Positions 33,805-44,562 of a DNA stretch of 64,000 nt are shown piece by piece; the stretch's first letter is position 1, and each line of letters begins with the position of its first letter. The stretch is from Pseudomonadota bacterium (GTDB lineage: Bacteria > Pseudomonadota > Gammaproteobacteria > Burkholderiales > Thiobacillaceae). A program made the translations under genes and the position numbers. The stretch is taken from NCBI GenBank assembly GCA_030653935.1, contig JAURYL010000006.1, positions 1 through 64,000 on the forward strand, read 5' to 3'. The notes under the pieces are model-generated. The model was not told the DNA's origin, made no database searches, and saw nothing but the letters and a program-made list of their open reading frames with translations.

Positions 33805-35475
33805 TCAGGTTTCTTTGACAGGTTGCAGCCGCGCGATCAGCGCATTGGTCGAGGCATCGTGGGTGCCCGTCGCCTGGCCGCCTGTGAGTTCCGGCAGGAT
33901 GGCTTTCGCCAATTGCTTGCCCAGTTCCACCCCCCATTGATCGTAGGAGTTGAGGTCCCAGATCGCGCCCTGCACGAATACCTTGTGCTCGTAGAGGGCG
34001 ATGAGGCGGCCCAGGGTGCGCGGGGTGAGCTTGCGGTAGAGCAGGGTGTTGGTCGGGCGGTTGCCGGGAAAGACCTTGTGCGGCGACAGCGCCTTGATCT
34101 CGCGCTTGCCCAGGCCAGCGGCCGCCAGTTCCGCATCCACCTCGGCGGCGGTCTTGCCGCGCATCAGCGCCTCGGTTTGGGCGAGAAAGTTGGACAGCAG
34201 CACGGCATGCTGCCCACCGTGTTGGCCAATGAGGTCGTTATGCGATTCGGCGGCGGCCAGAAAGTCGCAGGGAATCAGCTTCGTGCCCTGGTGGATCATC
34301 TGATAGAAGGCGTGCTGGCCGTTGCTGCCGGGCTCGCCGAACAGCACCGGGCCGCTGGAGGTCTTCACGGCCTTGCCGTCGCGCATCACGCCCTTGCCGT
34401 TGCTCTCCATGTCGAGCTGTTGCAGATAGGCGGGGAAACGCGCGAGCCGCTGTTCGTAGGGCAGCACGGCGTAACTTTGCGCGTCCCAGAAATTGTTGTA
34501 CCAGACACCCAGCACGGCCATGAGTACCGGCATGTTTTCCGCCAGAGGCGCCGTGCGGAAGTGCTCGTCCATGTCATGAGCGCCGGCCAGCAGTTCCTCG
34601 AATTCGTCCATGCCGATGTACAGCGCGATGGGCAGGCCGATGGCGCTCCACAACGAATAGCGTCCGCCCACCCAGTCCCAGAAACCGAACATGTTGGCTG
34701 GGTCGATGCCGAAGGCTTCGACCGCTTCCGCGTTGGTGGAGACCGCGACGAAGTGCTTCGCCACCGCGCTTGCATCCTTTGCGCTGTTCAGCAGCCAGGT
34801 GCGCGCGGCCTCGGCGTTGAGCAGGGTTTCCTGGGTGGTGAAAGTTTTCGAGGCGACGATGAACAGGGTGGTGGCCGGGTCGAGGTCTTCCAGGGTGTCG
34901 TGCAGATGGCTGGGGTCGACATTGGAGACGAAGTGGGCGCGGATGTTGCCGCCGTATGGCTTCAACGCCAGGCAGACCATCGCCGGGCCGAGATCGGAAC
35001 CGCCGATGCCGATGTTGACGATGTCGGTGATGGGTTTGCCGCTACCGCCTTTCGCCGCGTAGCCCTTCCATTTTCCGGTACGGACGCGGTCGGCGAAGCC
35101 GCGCATGCGTTCGAGTACCTCGCGCACCTCCGGCATCACGTCATGGCCGTCGACCATGACCGGTCGTTCCGAGCGGTTGCGCAGCGCGGTATGTAGCACC
35201 GCGCGATCCTCGGTCAGGTTGATCCTGTCGCCCGCGAACAGAGCATCGCGCAGGATTTCGACGCCGCATTCCTTCGCCAGTTTCAGCAGCAGCTTCAGGG
35301 TTTGCGGACGGATCAAATTCTTCGAGTAATCCAGCAACAGGTCGTCCAGTTGCAGGGAAAAGCGCTCGAAGCGTTTCTTGTCCCCGGCGAACAGTTCGCG
35401 CAGATGCAGTGCATTCCAGGCGCGGCGTTCTTCTTTCAGGGCTTTCCAGGCGGTGGTTTTAGTGGGAGAGGGCAT
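33805..35475 (-). CDS. pgi: Glucose-6-phosphate isomerase
   Basis: A 556-aa Pgi, interconverting glucose-6-phosphate and fructose-6-phosphate. Family landmarks are [19 protein letters not shown] near residues 150-168, [10 protein letters not shown] near 215, [20 protein letters not shown] near 380 and the catalytic-lysine region [15 protein letters not shown] near 515. Length is normal. It stands near glgB and glgC, which draw on the same hexose phosphate pool. A partial palindromic unit (gccggctggaagccggcgctac) lies just downstream. Confidence 0.95.
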   Translation of the reverse strand: MPSPTKTTAWKALKEERRAWNALHLRELFAGDKKRFERFSLQLDDLLLDYSKNLIRPQTLKLLLKLAKECGVEILRDALFAGDRINLTEDRAVLHTALRNRSERPVMVDGHDVMPEVREVLERMRGFADRVRTGKWKGYAAKGGSGKPITDIVNIGIGGSDLGPAMVCLALKPYGGNIRAHFVSNVDPSHLHDTLEDLDPATTLFIVASKTFTTQETLLNAEAARTWLLNSAKDASAVAKHFVAVSTNAEAVEAFGIDPANMFGFWDWVGGRYSLWSAIGLPIALYIGMDEFEELLAGAHDMDEHFRTAPLAENMPVLMAVLGVWYNNFWDAQSYAVLPYEQRLARFPAYLQQLDMESNGKGVMRDGKAVKTSSGPVLFGEPGSNGQHAFYQMIHQGTKLIPCDFLAAAESHNDLIGQHGGQHAVLLSNFLAQTEALMRGKTAAEVDAELAAAGLGKREIKALSPHKVFPGNRPTNTLLYRKLTPRTLGRLIALYEHKVFVQGAIWDLNSYDQWGVELGKQLAKAILPELTGGQATGTHDASTNALIARLQPVKET

Positions 35476-35482
35476 GATTTGA

Positions 35483-35722
35483 TTACTTGCTCACATGAAA
35501 TCGGTTTTCGACCCGTTCCGTCAGGTCGAAGACAGTGACGGGGTCGTGAGTGAAGACATTGGTTTCGGTTTCGTTCCCACGCTCCAGCGTGGGAATGCCG
35601 TTTCGACGCTCCAGCGTCGTGGTGGTCTTTTGGACGCTGGAGCGTCCAAGAACTGCTCCCACGCTGGAGCGTGGGAGCGAGGGAATCGCTCGTTCCAGCC
35701 ATGCCGCCAGGGCCTCATCCAC
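35483..35722 (-). CDS. Small frame with palindromic repeats inserted in frame
   Basis: A 79-aa frame with GTG start at 35722, overlapping the stop of the upstream 101-aa gene by 8 bases. It begins [13 protein letters not shown] and ends [22 protein letters not shown], both of which look like real protein. The middle of about 36 codons is translated from four palindromic repeat units (35572-35678), giving RSSV and LERG-type strings. The frame stays open through them. It may be a small toxin-like partner of the 101-aa gene that has been expanded, or a pseudogene. No family is recognised with confidence. Confidence 0.45.
   Translation of the reverse strand: MDEALAAWLERAIPSLPRSSVGAVLGRSSVQKTTTTLERRNGIPTLERGNETETNVFTHDPVTVFDLTERVENRFHVSK
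35572..35678. repeat. Cluster of four palindromes with core gctccagcg
   Basis: Palindromes at 35574-35595 (ttcccacgctccagcgtggg), 35604-35619, 35631-35648 and 35656-35677, all with acgctccagcgt or its complement at the centre. They form one compact array inside the small frame at 35483-35722. Confidence 0.85.
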
Positions 35723-36020
35723 GCGTTACTCCGGCGCCGGTCAATTTGTTTTCCAGGCTGGCCGCCAGGGTCGCGTAGCCGTCCCAATCGAACCATTCAG
35801 ACGAGTCGCCCAGTTCACCTGAGTCAAAACGGCGCTGGAATTCGTCAGTGCTCATGCTGTGGCGCTGTTCGAATGCCAGCAGCTTTTCGCGGAATCCGGC
35901 CAGCTTGCGGCGGTCATTGTCGATCAGGCATTCAATGACCTTGTCCAGCAATTGGGTCGTGGCAGTCGGATCCGACGACAGTTGTTCGATCAGGTGGATT
36001 TTTTCCGCGATGGCGTTCAT
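35715..36020 (-). CDS. Small helical protein of unknown function
   Basis: A 101-aa acidic, mostly helical protein: MNAIAEKIHLIEQLSSDPTA, LDKVIECLIDNDRRKLAGFREKLLAFEQRH, then DSSEWFDWDGYATLAASLENKL. Size, charge and overlap with the following small frame resemble an antitoxin-like gene in a two-gene module, but no family is recognised. It ends 8 bases inside the next frame and starts 21 bases after the glgB stop. Confidence 0.65.
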   Translation of the reverse strand: MNAIAEKIHLIEQLSSDPTATTQLLDKVIECLIDNDRRKLAGFREKLLAFEQRHSMSTDEFQRRFDSGELGDSSEWFDWDGYATLAASLENKLTGAGVTRG

Positions 36021-36041
36021 GGTGGGATTTTCCGCGTTTGT

Positions 36042-38201
36042 TCAATCCTGATAAAGCACCACCCCCGCCAGCGGCGGCAGGGTGATGACGACGGACTGAG
36101 GATAGCCCATCCAGGCCTTTTCTTCAGACATCAGGCCGGCGCCGTTGCCGAGGTTGCCGCCGCCATAGAAGCCGGAGTCGCTGTTGAAGATTTCCCGCCA
36201 GAAGCCGGCGGCCGGGGCGCCGATGCGATAGCCCTCGCGCGGCACCGGGGTGAAGTTGAAGGCGATGATGACCGAACGGCCCTGGCTGTCGCGGCGCTGG
36301 AAACTCAGGATGGATTGATCGGCGTCGTGGCAGTCGATCCAGGCGAAGCCGTCGGGGTAGAAGTCCAGTTCGTGCAGGGGGGGCAGGTCGCGGTAGAGGC
36401 GGTTGAGGTCGCGCAGACAGCTCTTGACGCCGGCATGCCCGTCGATTGCCAACAGTTCCCAGTCCAGCCCGCCTTGCGTCGACCACTCGCGGCCCTGGCC
36501 GATCTCGTTGCCCATGAAGTTGAGCTTCTTGCCGGCACTGAGCATCTGGTAGCTGAGCATCAGGCGCAGGTTGGCGAATTTCTGCCAGGCGTCGCCCGGC
36601 ATCTTGCCGAGCAGTGATCGCTTTCCGTGCACGACTTCATCGTGGGAGAAGGGCAGGACGAAGTTCTCCGTGTAAGCGTAGAGCTGGCCGAAGGTAAGAT
36701 TGTTGTGGTTGAAGCGGCGAAAGACCGGGTCGAGGCTGAAGTAGGACAGGGTGTCGTTCATCCAGCCCATGTTCCATTTCATCGAGAAGCCGAGGCCGCC
36801 CAGATGCACCGGCTTCGAGACCATCGGCCAGGAGGTGGATTCCTCGGCGATGGTCAGTGCCCCGGGGAAGGTGCCATGCACCATCGTATTCATTTCCCGC
36901 AGGAAATCGATGACCTCCAGGTTCTCGCGGCCGCCATATTTGTTCGGCAGCCACTCGTCCGCTTTGCGCGAATAGTCGAGGTAGAGCATGGAGGCGACGG
37001 CGTCGACGCGGAGGCCGTCCAGGTGGAACTGGTCCAGCCAGTAATGGGCGCTGGCGAGAAGGAAACCTTTCACCTCGGCGCGGCCGTAATTGAAGATGTG
37101 GGTGCCCCAGTCCTGGTGCACGCCCAGGCGCGGGTCTTCGTGCTCGAACAGGGCGGTACCGTCGAAGCGGGCCAGGGCCCAGGCATCCATCGGAAAATGC
37201 CCCGGCACCCAATCCAGCAGCACGCCGATATTGGCCTGGTGGCAGGCGTCGACGAAGGCGCGGAACTGGTCGGCGCTACCCAGGCGCGAGGTCGGCGCGA
37301 AATAACCGGTGGTCTGGTAGCCCCAGGATTCGTCCAGTGGATGCTCGGTGATCGGCATCAACTCGATATGGGTGTAGCCCATGTCGGCCACGTAGGGGAC
37401 CAGCGTTTCGGTCAATTCCGGCCAGGTGAGGAAGTGGCCGTCAGCGGCGCGCTTCCAGGAGCCGGCATGCACCTCGTAGGTGTTCATCGGCGCGTGCAGC
37501 CAGTCGCGTTGCGCCCGCTCCTTCAGCCAGGTGCCGTCATTCCAGGCGTGTTCGGTCGGCTTGACCACCACGGCGGCGCTGCCGGGGCGGAGTTCGAAAC
37601 CCTGGGCAAAGGGGTCAGTCTTGACCAGGATCTCGCCGCTGGCGCGGTTGCGCAGTTCCAGCCGATAAAGATCGCCCGGCACCAGGCCGGGGATGAACAG
37701 TTCCCAGATGCCGGAGCCGCCCCGCGCGCGCATCTGATGCGGGCGGCCATCCCAGTTATTAAAGTTGCCCACCACGGAAACCCGTTCCGCATTGGGCGCC
37801 CAGACGGCAAAACGCACGCCATCGACACCGTGCAGGTTCATCGGGTGGGCGCCGAAGGTGCGCCAGGCTTCCAGCAGACGGCCCTCGTTGAACAGGTACA
37901 GCTCCTGTTCGGTGATGCTGGGTTCAAAGGCGTAGGGGTCGGTCATCTCGAAAGTGGTTCCGTCTTCCTCGACGGCCAGCCGCCAGGGACGCGCCGGCGG
38001 CTGTTCACCATGCCACTCGAACATGCCGCGCGCATCGGCGCGGGTCATCGCGACGGCGCCTTCGGGCAGCAACAGGGAGACGCGGCTCGCGGCCGGACGG
38101 AAAACCCGCAACACCCAGGCGTTCTGGCTGCGATGCAGGCCGAGTACGGCGAAGGGATCGTGGTGGCGGACGGTGATCAGGCGTTCGATGGAATGGGGCA
38201 T
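36042..38201 (-). CDS. glgB: 1,4-alpha-glucan branching enzyme
   Basis: A 719-aa GH13 branching enzyme that forms alpha-1,6 branches in glycogen. The N-terminal CBM48 part ([33 protein letters not shown]) is followed by the catalytic barrel: [23 protein letters not shown] with the nucleophile Asp, IAEESTSWP with the acid/base Glu, and [12 protein letters not shown]. Length is standard. It is divergent from glgC across 116 bases, so the pair probably shares a control region. Confidence 0.95.
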   Translation of the reverse strand: MPHSIERLITVRHHDPFAVLGLHRSQNAWVLRVFRPAASRVSLLLPEGAVAMTRADARGMFEWHGEQPPARPWRLAVEEDGTTFEMTDPYAFEPSITEQELYLFNEGRLLEAWRTFGAHPMNLHGVDGVRFAVWAPNAERVSVVGNFNNWDGRPHQMRARGGSGIWELFIPGLVPGDLYRLELRNRASGEILVKTDPFAQGFELRPGSAAVVVKPTEHAWNDGTWLKERAQRDWLHAPMNTYEVHAGSWKRAADGHFLTWPELTETLVPYVADMGYTHIELMPITEHPLDESWGYQTTGYFAPTSRLGSADQFRAFVDACHQANIGVLLDWVPGHFPMDAWALARFDGTALFEHEDPRLGVHQDWGTHIFNYGRAEVKGFLLASAHYWLDQFHLDGLRVDAVASMLYLDYSRKADEWLPNKYGGRENLEVIDFLREMNTMVHGTFPGALTIAEESTSWPMVSKPVHLGGLGFSMKWNMGWMNDTLSYFSLDPVFRRFNHNNLTFGQLYAYTENFVLPFSHDEVVHGKRSLLGKMPGDAWQKFANLRLMLSYQMLSAGKKLNFMGNEIGQGREWSTQGGLDWELLAIDGHAGVKSCLRDLNRLYRDLPPLHELDFYPDGFAWIDCHDADQSILSFQRRDSQGRSVIIAFNFTPVPREGYRIGAPAAGFWREIFNSDSGFYGGGNLGNGAGLMSEEKAWMGYPQSVVITLPPLAGVVLYQD

Positions 38202-38317
38202 GAAGGGCCTTCCTGGGCGGTATTGCGGGAACAGATAAAGCGGTATGTCGGAGAATCAGGATAACGCTATCGGGTATTATACGAACTAATGTTCCACGAG
38301 ATTTCCAAGGGGGAAGC

Positions 38318-39598
38318 ATGGTCAAGGAGTATCCGCGTTTCGTTAGTCTGCTGACGAAAAACACTGTCGCGTTAATACTGGCCGGAGGGCGCGGTAGTCG
38401 TTTGAAGCAGTTGACCGACTGGCGCGCCAAGCCTGGTGTTCCCTTCGGCGGAAAATTCCGCATCATCGATTTCCCGCTGTCCAACTGCATGAACTCCGGC
38501 ATCCGCCGGATCGGCGTCATCACGCAGTACAAGTCGCACAGCCTGATCAAGCACATCCAGCGCGGCTGGGGTTTCCTGCGCGGCGAATTCAACGAGTTCG
38601 TCGAACTGCTGCCGGCGCAACAGCGGGTGGCGGAAGACTCCTGGTACAAGGGCACCGCCGACGCGGTCTACCAGAACCTCGACATCCTGCGCGTCTACAA
38701 GCCGGAATACGTGCTCATCCTGGCCGGCGACCACATCTACAAGCAGGATTACGGCGAGATGATCGCCCACCACGTGCGCAACGAGGCCGACATGACCGTC
38801 GCCTGCATCGAGGTGCCGACCGAGGAAGCCTCCGCGTTCGGCGTGATCGCGGTGGACGAAGAAGGTCGCGTGGTCGAGTTCATCGAGAAACCCAAGAACC
38901 CGCCCTGCATGCCGGACAAACCGGGCACCACGCTGTGTTCGATGGGCATCTACGTGTTCAACGCCGCCTTCCTGTTCGAACAACTGGTGCGCGATGCCGA
39001 TGATCGCCAATCCGGGCACGATTTCGGCACCAACATCATTCCGCACCTGATCAAGGCCGGCTACCGCATCTACGCCCACAGCTTCAACGAAAGCTGTGTT
39101 CGGCGCGAGGACGAGGAACCCTACTGGCGCGACGTCGGTACCGTGGACGCCTACTGGGAAGCCAACCTCGACCTGGCGCGCGTCACCCCGGAACTCAACC
39201 TCTACGACAAGGACTGGCCGATCTGGACATATCAGGAACAACTGCCGCCAGCCAAGTTCGTGTTCGACCAGGAAAATCGGCGCGGCATGGCGGTCGACTC
39301 CATGGTTTCCGGCGGCTGCATCATCAGCGGCGCCATCGTCCGCGGATCGGTGCTGTTCTCCAACGTGCGAGTCAAGGAAGGCGCCTACCTGGAAGAAGCC
39401 GTGGTGCTGCCCGATGTGGAGATCGGCGAAGGCGCCATCCTCAAAAAAGTCATCATCGACCGTGGCTGCATCATCCCGCCCGGCACGACCATCGGCGTCA
39501 ACCGCGCCGAAGACGAGAAACGCTTCCACGTCACCGGCAAGGGCGTCACCCTGGTCACCCCGGAAATGCTGGGCCAGTCCTACCACCATTTCCGCTAG
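38318..39598 (+). CDS. glgC: Glucose-1-phosphate adenylyltransferase
   Basis: A 426-aa ADP-glucose pyrophosphorylase, the committing step of glycogen synthesis. The nucleotide-binding [26 protein letters not shown] is near residues 22-47, [11 protein letters not shown] and DHIYKQDY follow, and the C-terminal left-handed beta-helix carries repeated I-G hexapeptides ([19 protein letters not shown]). A GGGGGA ribosome binding site is six bases before the ATG. A possible -10 (tattat) lies near 38275. Confidence 0.95.
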   Translation: MVKEYPRFVSLLTKNTVALILAGGRGSRLKQLTDWRAKPGVPFGGKFRIIDFPLSNCMNSGIRRIGVITQYKSHSLIKHIQRGWGFLRGEFNEFVELLPAQQRVAEDSWYKGTADAVYQNLDILRVYKPEYVLILAGDHIYKQDYGEMIAHHVRNEADMTVACIEVPTEEASAFGVIAVDEEGRVVEFIEKPKNPPCMPDKPGTTLCSMGIYVFNAAFLFEQLVRDADDRQSGHDFGTNIIPHLIKAGYRIYAHSFNESCVRREDEEPYWRDVGTVDAYWEANLDLARVTPELNLYDKDWPIWTYQEQLPPAKFVFDQENRRGMAVDSMVSGGCIISGAIVRGSVLFSNVRVKEGAYLEEAVVLPDVEIGEGAILKKVIIDRGCIIPPGTTIGVNRAEDEKRFHVTGKGVTLVTPEMLGQSYHHFR

Positions 39599-39831
39599 GC
39601 CGGCGGGGTCCTAGGCGGAAGCACCGATTTCGTCGTTGTCGTGTGGGTGTGGTCGAGTGTCTTGGCATTCAGATCGCAAAGCGGGTGCTCGAAACTGTCG
39701 GGCTGGATTTGCTGGTAGGAATCAACGGGTAGGCGTTTATGCCTGCTACGGTTTGAAACGATCTATTCGCGCAGGCCTTGCTGAAGTGAATAAATTGGCG
39801 CTACGTGAATCGTAGTCGGTAACGCGTGGCC

Positions 39832-39965
39832 GTAGGGGCGGGTTTCAAACCCGCCCCTACTCGCGATGCAATGGAGGCTATCGCGGGCAAGCCCGCACCT
39901 GCGATATCTGTAGCGTGCGCCGTGCGCACGATTCACGTCCGATCCGTGTGCACGGCGCACGCTAC
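39832..39965. repeat. Two palindromic repeats of different types
   Basis: gtaggggcgggttt/aaacccgcccctac at 39832-39860 is a near-perfect hairpin. gtagcgtgcgccgtgcgcac with its inverted partner at 39910-39965 is a second. The latter resembles in design the hairpin inside nirN (57829-57876). The stretch 39599-40012 holds no gene apart from these. Confidence 0.8.
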
Positions 39966-40012
39966 CATCGCTGGCATGTGGGTGGTCGGCATGACCTGTC
40001 CGACAGACTGGC

Positions 40013-41956
40013 CCCCGGGGTTCGACAGTTTGCCCCCAAAAATCCCGTTTTTTGCTCTGAGACCCCCGCAGCCATGCGGGTTGAGTGGGCCATTTTCAAA
40101 AACACGTGTGGTGGCACGTTGAGCGTTTTTGGTGCTTTTATTGACGCTGCATCAGGCCCTGATGAAGTGGCGGCATGCATGTCAAGATCACCACCTCCGG
40201 AAGTCGCCGCTACGTCCAACTCGTCGAGTCCTTCCGCGATGACGCCGGCCGGGTAAAAAAGCGCACGGTCGCCACCCTCGGCCGGCTCGATCAGCTCGGG
40301 GGCGAGCTGGATTCCGTTATCAGCGGCTTGCTCAAGGTGATGGGACGTGAACCCCTGGGCGCGGCCATGCCGGAACCCTCGGTCGCGTTCGAATCGGCGC
40401 GCGCCCTGGGGGATGTCTGGATGCTGACCGAGTTGTGGAAGGAACTCGGCTTTGGCGAATTGCGCCGGGTCTTTCGCAAGACGCGCCACACCACCGACAT
40501 CGAAGCCCTGATCCGGATCATGGTGCTCAACCGCTTGTGCGACCCGGACTCCAAGCTCGGCGTGTTACGTTGGCTGGAGACGGTCGCCCTGCCTGAAGTC
40601 GAGGTGGCCGAGATCACCCACCAGCAGTTGTTGCGCAGCATGGATGCGCTGATGGATCACCAGGACGAAGTCGATGCGGTCGTGGCTGGGCTGTTGCGGC
40701 CGTTGCTCGACCAGGATCTGTCGATGGTCTTCTACGACCTGACCACGATCCGCAGCGAAGGGCTGGTGACGGTGGAGAAGGATGTGCGCAAGTACGGGCA
40801 ATCCAAAGAAGGCATGATTGCCCGCCAGTTCATGCTTGGGGTGGTGCAAACGGCCGAAGGCCTGCCGATCTACCACGAGGTGTTCGATGGCAATGCGTCA
40901 GAGACCAAGACGCTGTTGCCCACCCTCACGAAGGTACTGGCCCGCTTTCCGGCGGTGCGACGCCTGATCCTGGTGGCGGATCGCGGGTTGTTGAGCCTGG
41001 ATAACCTGGAATCGCTGCAAGCGATCCGCCTCGCCAACGAGCAGGCGCTCGAGTTCATCATCGCCGTGCCGGGCCGGCGTTATCACGAGTTTGCCGATCT
41101 GCTGGGCGACTTCCACCGTGATACATGCGTGACCGCCACCGAGGAAGTCATCGGTGAGTTGGCCTGGAACAAGATGCGCCTGGTGATTGCACATGATCCG
41201 GTCATGGCGGCGATCCAGACGCAACGGCGCGGCGAGCGCATCGATGCCTTGATCGCGCAAGGGGAACAGTGGGCCGGCAAGCTCGGCGACCAGGAGGGCG
41301 GTGTCAAACGCCGGGGCCGCAAGCTCTCGGACAGCGGCACCAAGGCGCGCTTCTTCCATGCGGTGAGCGAGGCGCACCTATCCAAGATCATCAAGGTCGA
41401 TCTGGCCGCGCAATTGTTCAGCTACGACCTTGATGCTGATGCCCGCAAGCTGGCGGAGATGATGGATGGCAAGCTGTTGTTGGTCACCAACGTGCAAGGG
41501 CTGAAGTCCGAGGATGTGGTTGCGCGCTACAAGTCGCTCGCCGACATCGAACGCGGCTTCAAGGTGCTCAAGTCGGAACTGGAGATTGGCCCGGTGTACC
41601 ACCGGCTGCCGGAGCGGATTCGGGCACACGCTTCGATCTGCTTCATGGCGCTGATCCTGCACCGGGTCATGCGCGCCCGCTTGCGCGCGGCGCACACCGG
41701 GCTGACGCCGGAACGCGCGCTGGAGCAACTACGCCGCATCCAACATCACCGCATCCAGCATCACCGCATCCGTCTCAACGGCGCCAAGCCAGTGACAGGG
41801 GTGTCTTCCATCAACGAAGGACAGAGTGAGGTGTTCAGTGCCCTCAGGGTAAAAAAATCAGTCGCCACGCAGCAGTTGACCCTGTTGTAGTGGAGCGTTT
41901 TGAATTCGTGTCTAACGAAATCAAGGAGTTGTCGGATTAACTGTCGAACCCCGGGG
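40013..41956 (+). mobile_element. IS1634-type insertion sequence
   Basis: A roughly 1.94-kb element with one transposase gene. The ends are inverted repeats: ccccggggttcgacagtt at 40013-40030 and its complement at 41939-41956. The outermost ccccgggg is itself a palindrome, so it could be either the terminal repeat or an 8-bp target duplication; the inner ttcgacagtt is inverted-repeat sequence in either case. The insertion lies between glgC and the symporter gene and does not break a recognisable gene. Confidence 0.8.
40175..41890 (+). CDS. IS1634-family DDE transposase
   Basis: A 571-aa transposase. The DDE pattern can be followed: Asp in VFYDLTTIRSEG near residue 189, Asp in LILVADRGLLS near 269, and the YKSLADIERGFKVLKSELEIGPVYHRLPERIRAH region near 455 with the catalytic Glu. 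The N-terminus MHVKITTSGSRRYVQLVESFRD...KRTVATLGRLDQL is typical of the family. The frame is open over the expected length, so the element may be active. Confidence 0.9.
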   Translation: MHVKITTSGSRRYVQLVESFRDDAGRVKKRTVATLGRLDQLGGELDSVISGLLKVMGREPLGAAMPEPSVAFESARALGDVWMLTELWKELGFGELRRVFRKTRHTTDIEALIRIMVLNRLCDPDSKLGVLRWLETVALPEVEVAEITHQQLLRSMDALMDHQDEVDAVVAGLLRPLLDQDLSMVFYDLTTIRSEGLVTVEKDVRKYGQSKEGMIARQFMLGVVQTAEGLPIYHEVFDGNASETKTLLPTLTKVLARFPAVRRLILVADRGLLSLDNLESLQAIRLANEQALEFIIAVPGRRYHEFADLLGDFHRDTCVTATEEVIGELAWNKMRLVIAHDPVMAAIQTQRRGERIDALIAQGEQWAGKLGDQEGGVKRRGRKLSDSGTKARFFHAVSEAHLSKIIKVDLAAQLFSYDLDADARKLAEMMDGKLLLVTNVQGLKSEDVVARYKSLADIERGFKVLKSELEIGPVYHRLPERIRAHASICFMALILHRVMRARLRAAHTGLTPERALEQLRRIQHHRIQHHRIRLNGAKPVTGVSSINEGQSEVFSALRVKKSVATQQLTLL

Positions 41957-42084
41957 TCATGGTTCTGAGTGGCATAGTCGATGCCCGGCGCGGGAGAGAG
42001 GGCTCGGAATGGTGGGTAAGGCAATCCGCCGGCGCGGGGGATGTCGGTTAAGATTGCCCGCTTTCGCGCCCGCGTTTTCTCCCC

Positions 42085-43388
42085 ATGCCCGAGAAGCATT
42101 CCCACACCCTGACTCGTCAGATCGTCATCGCCATGCTTGCCGGGATCGGCTTGGGGGTGGCGTTGAATTTGCTGGGCGCGGCGGCTTGGGTGCAAGCGGG
42201 GTTGTTGTCGATGGCTTGCTGCACGTGGCCGGTTCGATCTTCGTTTCCGCCTTGAAGATGATGGTGGTGCCGCTGGTTTTCGTTTCCCTGGTGGTGGGGG
42301 TGACGGCGTTGTCGGACATACAGACGCTGGGGCGCATCGGCGTCAAGGCGTTGGGGCTGTACCTGGCGACCACGGCGATCGCGGTGAGTATCGCCTTGAG
42401 TCTGGCGGTGCTGGTCGAACCGGGGCGGGGCTTCGACGCCGGCGCTACGGCCGCCAGTTTCACCGGCAAGGAGGCGCCGCCGTTCACTCAGGTGCTGATC
42501 GACATGGTGCCGACCAATCCGGTGGCGGCGATGGCCGAGGGCAACATGTTGCAGATCATCGTGTTCGCGCTGCTGTTCGGCGTCGCGATCACCATGTCCG
42601 GCGCGCGCGGCAAGCATGTGCTGAATCTGTTCGGCGATCTCGACGCGGTAATCATGCACATGGTCGAGTGGATCATGCGGCTGGCGCCCTATGGCGTGTT
42701 CGCGCTGATCACGCGCGCCTTCGCCAGCCAGGGGCTTGATCTGCTGCTGCCGCTGGCCGCTTATGTCTTGACCCTGACCGCCGCGCTGGCCTTGCAGGTG
42801 TTCGTCACCTATCCGTTGTTGCTGCATTTTCTCGGGTCGCTCAACCCGCTGGTTTTCCTGAAGAAAATGCGCGATCCGGCGGCCTTCGCGTTTTCCACCG
42901 CCAGTTCCGGGGCGACCATTCCGGTGACCTTGCACACGGTGGAAAAGAAGCTGGGCGTGAAGAATGGTATCGCCGCGTTCACCGTGCCCATGGGCGCCAC
43001 CATCAATATGGATGGCACCGCGATGATGCAGGGGGTGGCGACGGTGTTCATCGCCAACGTCTACGGCATCGAGCTTGGCCTGACCCAGTATCTGCTGGTG
43101 GTGCTGACCGCCACCCTGGCCTCGGTCGGCACCGCCGCCGTGCCCGGGGTCGGCCTGGTTACCCTGACCATGGTGTTGGGGCAGGTCGGCCTGCCGGTCG
43201 AGGGCATCGCTTTGATCATCGGTGTCGACCGCTTGCTCGACATGATGCGTACCGCCTGCAATGTCACCGGTGATTGCGCGGTCAGTTGCATCGTCGCCAA
43301 CAGCGAGGGCGGTCTGGATCGAGCCGTGTTCGACGACCCCGAGTCGGGTTCGGTCGAAGACGCCACACGCCGTCCAACCACGTCATAA
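42085..43388 (+). pseudogene. Dicarboxylate/glutamate:cation symporter (DAACS) with a one-base frameshift
   Basis: The protein is a DAACS/GltP-type transporter: SSGATIPVTLHTVEKKLG, GATINMDGTAMMQGVATVF, VPGVGLVTLTMVL and RTACNVTGDCAV are family landmarks. From about 42200 to the end the frame is open (about 395 codons). The natural N-terminus, MPEKHSHTLTRQIVIAMLAG, lies in a different frame from ATG 42085. Adding one G to the four-G run at 42198-42201 joins the two into a normal transporter (VQAGVVVDGLLHVAGS). It is therefore either a recent pseudogene, a slippage-controlled gene or a sequencing error. Confidence 0.8.
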
Positions 43389-43405
43389 GCCCTCCGCCCC
43401 ACCTC

Positions 43406-43951
43406 ATGTCGCCGCGATTTCGCCGTTTTTTCCCCAGCCGGGAGAGCATTCACAACAACCGCTGGTTGCGCTGGCTGGCGCCCCATCTCACGCACCCGCG
43501 CCTGTGGCATTTCAGCCGTCGTGGCGTCGCCATGGGGGTGGCGTTGGGGGTGTTTTTCGGCCTGCTCATTCCCATCGCGCAAATTCCCTTCGCCGCCGGC
43601 ACGGCCATGCTGCTGCGCGCCAACGTGCCGGCTGCCATCGGCAGCACCCTGGTGACCAACCCGGTGACGTTCGCGCCCATCTACTATGGCGCCTATCAGA
43701 TCGGCCGCTGGGTGACCGGCGAGACGCTGGCATCCGAGCCGAACCTGCCCGCCATGTCTTCGGAAAAACTGATGCGGCGCGCCGAGGCCGATCCCTGGGC
43801 GCGCCTGACCAACCTGGGCAAGCCGTTGTTGGTTGGCCTGGCCATCGTTTCCACCACGATGGGCTTGTTGGTCTACGCCCTCATCAGCCTGTTCTGGCGC
43901 TGGCGGGTGATCGCCAAACGACGCAGACGGATTGGTGGTGATCGATCCTGA
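43406..43951 (+). CDS. DUF2062 membrane protein
   Basis: A 181-aa protein with the DUF2062 pattern: HFSRRGVAMGVALGVFFGLLIPIAQIPFAAGTAMLLRANVPAAIGSTLVTNPVTFAPIYYGAYQIG, then a C-terminal hydrophobic helix and a basic tail. About three membrane segments. Function is not established for the family. ATG 43406 is chosen, 18 bases after the symporter stop; the longer open frame to 43274 overlaps the symporter gene. Confidence 0.85.
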   Translation: MSPRFRRFFPSRESIHNNRWLRWLAPHLTHPRLWHFSRRGVAMGVALGVFFGLLIPIAQIPFAAGTAMLLRANVPAAIGSTLVTNPVTFAPIYYGAYQIGRWVTGETLASEPNLPAMSSEKLMRRAEADPWARLTNLGKPLLVGLAIVSTTMGLLVYALISLFWRWRVIAKRRRRIGGDRS

Positions 43952-43959
43952 ATGCCGGT

Positions 43960-44289
43960 TCAGTTATCCCGCGCCGGTTTCTTCTTGTCACCCACCTGGG
44001 GCAGATGCTGGTGCAGCGCCGATTTCGCCAGCAGGTGCGCCGAGACCGGCGCGGTGATGAACAGGAACAGGGTGATCAGCACTTCGTGCAGGCTGATGCC
44101 TTCGCCCTGGCTGTTGAAGTAGAGCGACGAGGCGATCAGTAGGCAGCCCACGCCCAGGGTGGTGGCCTTGGTGGGGCCGTGCAGGCGGGTGTAGAAGTCG
44201 CGCAGCCGGGCGAGGCCGAGTGAGCCGATGAAGGTGAATATCGCGCCGGCGAGGATCAGGAAGGACAAGGCATATTCCAGCATGTTCAT
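43960..44289 (-). CDS. mrpG: Na+(K+)/H+ antiporter subunit G
   Basis: A 109-aa MnhG/MrpG/PhaG subunit with three membrane helices (LSFLILAGAIFTFIGSLGLARL, TLGVGCLLIASSLYF, ITLFLFITAPVSAHLLAKSA). LRDFYTRLHGPTKATTLGVGCLL is the family signature. It is the last gene of the six-gene mrp operon and ends 9 bases before the convergent DUF2062 gene. Confidence 0.93.
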   Translation of the reverse strand: MNMLEYALSFLILAGAIFTFIGSLGLARLRDFYTRLHGPTKATTLGVGCLLIASSLYFNSQGEGISLHEVLITLFLFITAPVSAHLLAKSALHQHLPQVGDKKKPARDN

Positions 44290-44292
44290 CTC

Positions 44293-44562
44293 CTATTCGA
44301 TGATGTCGCCGCGCAGCAGGTACTTGCACAGCGCCACGGTGCCGACGAAGCCCATCAGGGCGATCAGCAGCGCCGCCTCGAAATAAAGGGCGCTGCCGAG
44401 GTGGATGCCGAGCAACACCAGCAGGGCGATGGTGTTCACGTAGAGGGTGTCCAGCGCCAGGATGCGATCCGGCGCGCTGGGGCCGCGCAACAGGCGCCAG
44501 AAACTCAGGGCGACGGCGGCGCCGACGAGGGTGAAGGCGATGGGGATGACCAGGCTCAGCAT
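44293..44562 (-). CDS. mrpF: Na+(K+)/H+ antiporter subunit F
   Basis: An 89-aa MrpF with three helices. LLRGPSAPDRILALDTLYVNTIALLVLLG is the conserved segment, followed by AALLIALMGFVGTVALCKYLLRGDIIE. The ATG at 44562 overlaps the mrpE stop by 7 bases; the longer open frame upstream is only antisense-like read-through of mrpE in another frame. It ends 3 bases before mrpG. Confidence 0.92.
   Translation of the reverse strand: MLSLVIPIAFTLVGAAVALSFWRLLRGPSAPDRILALDTLYVNTIALLVLLGIHLGSALYFEAALLIALMGFVGTVALCKYLLRGDIIE

Noticed and set aside
40008-41961. Target-site duplication of the insertion sequence outside the terminal repeats
   Set aside because: The flanking bases (ctggc and tcatg) do not match; only the palindromic ccccgggg could be a duplication and it cannot be told from the terminal repeat.
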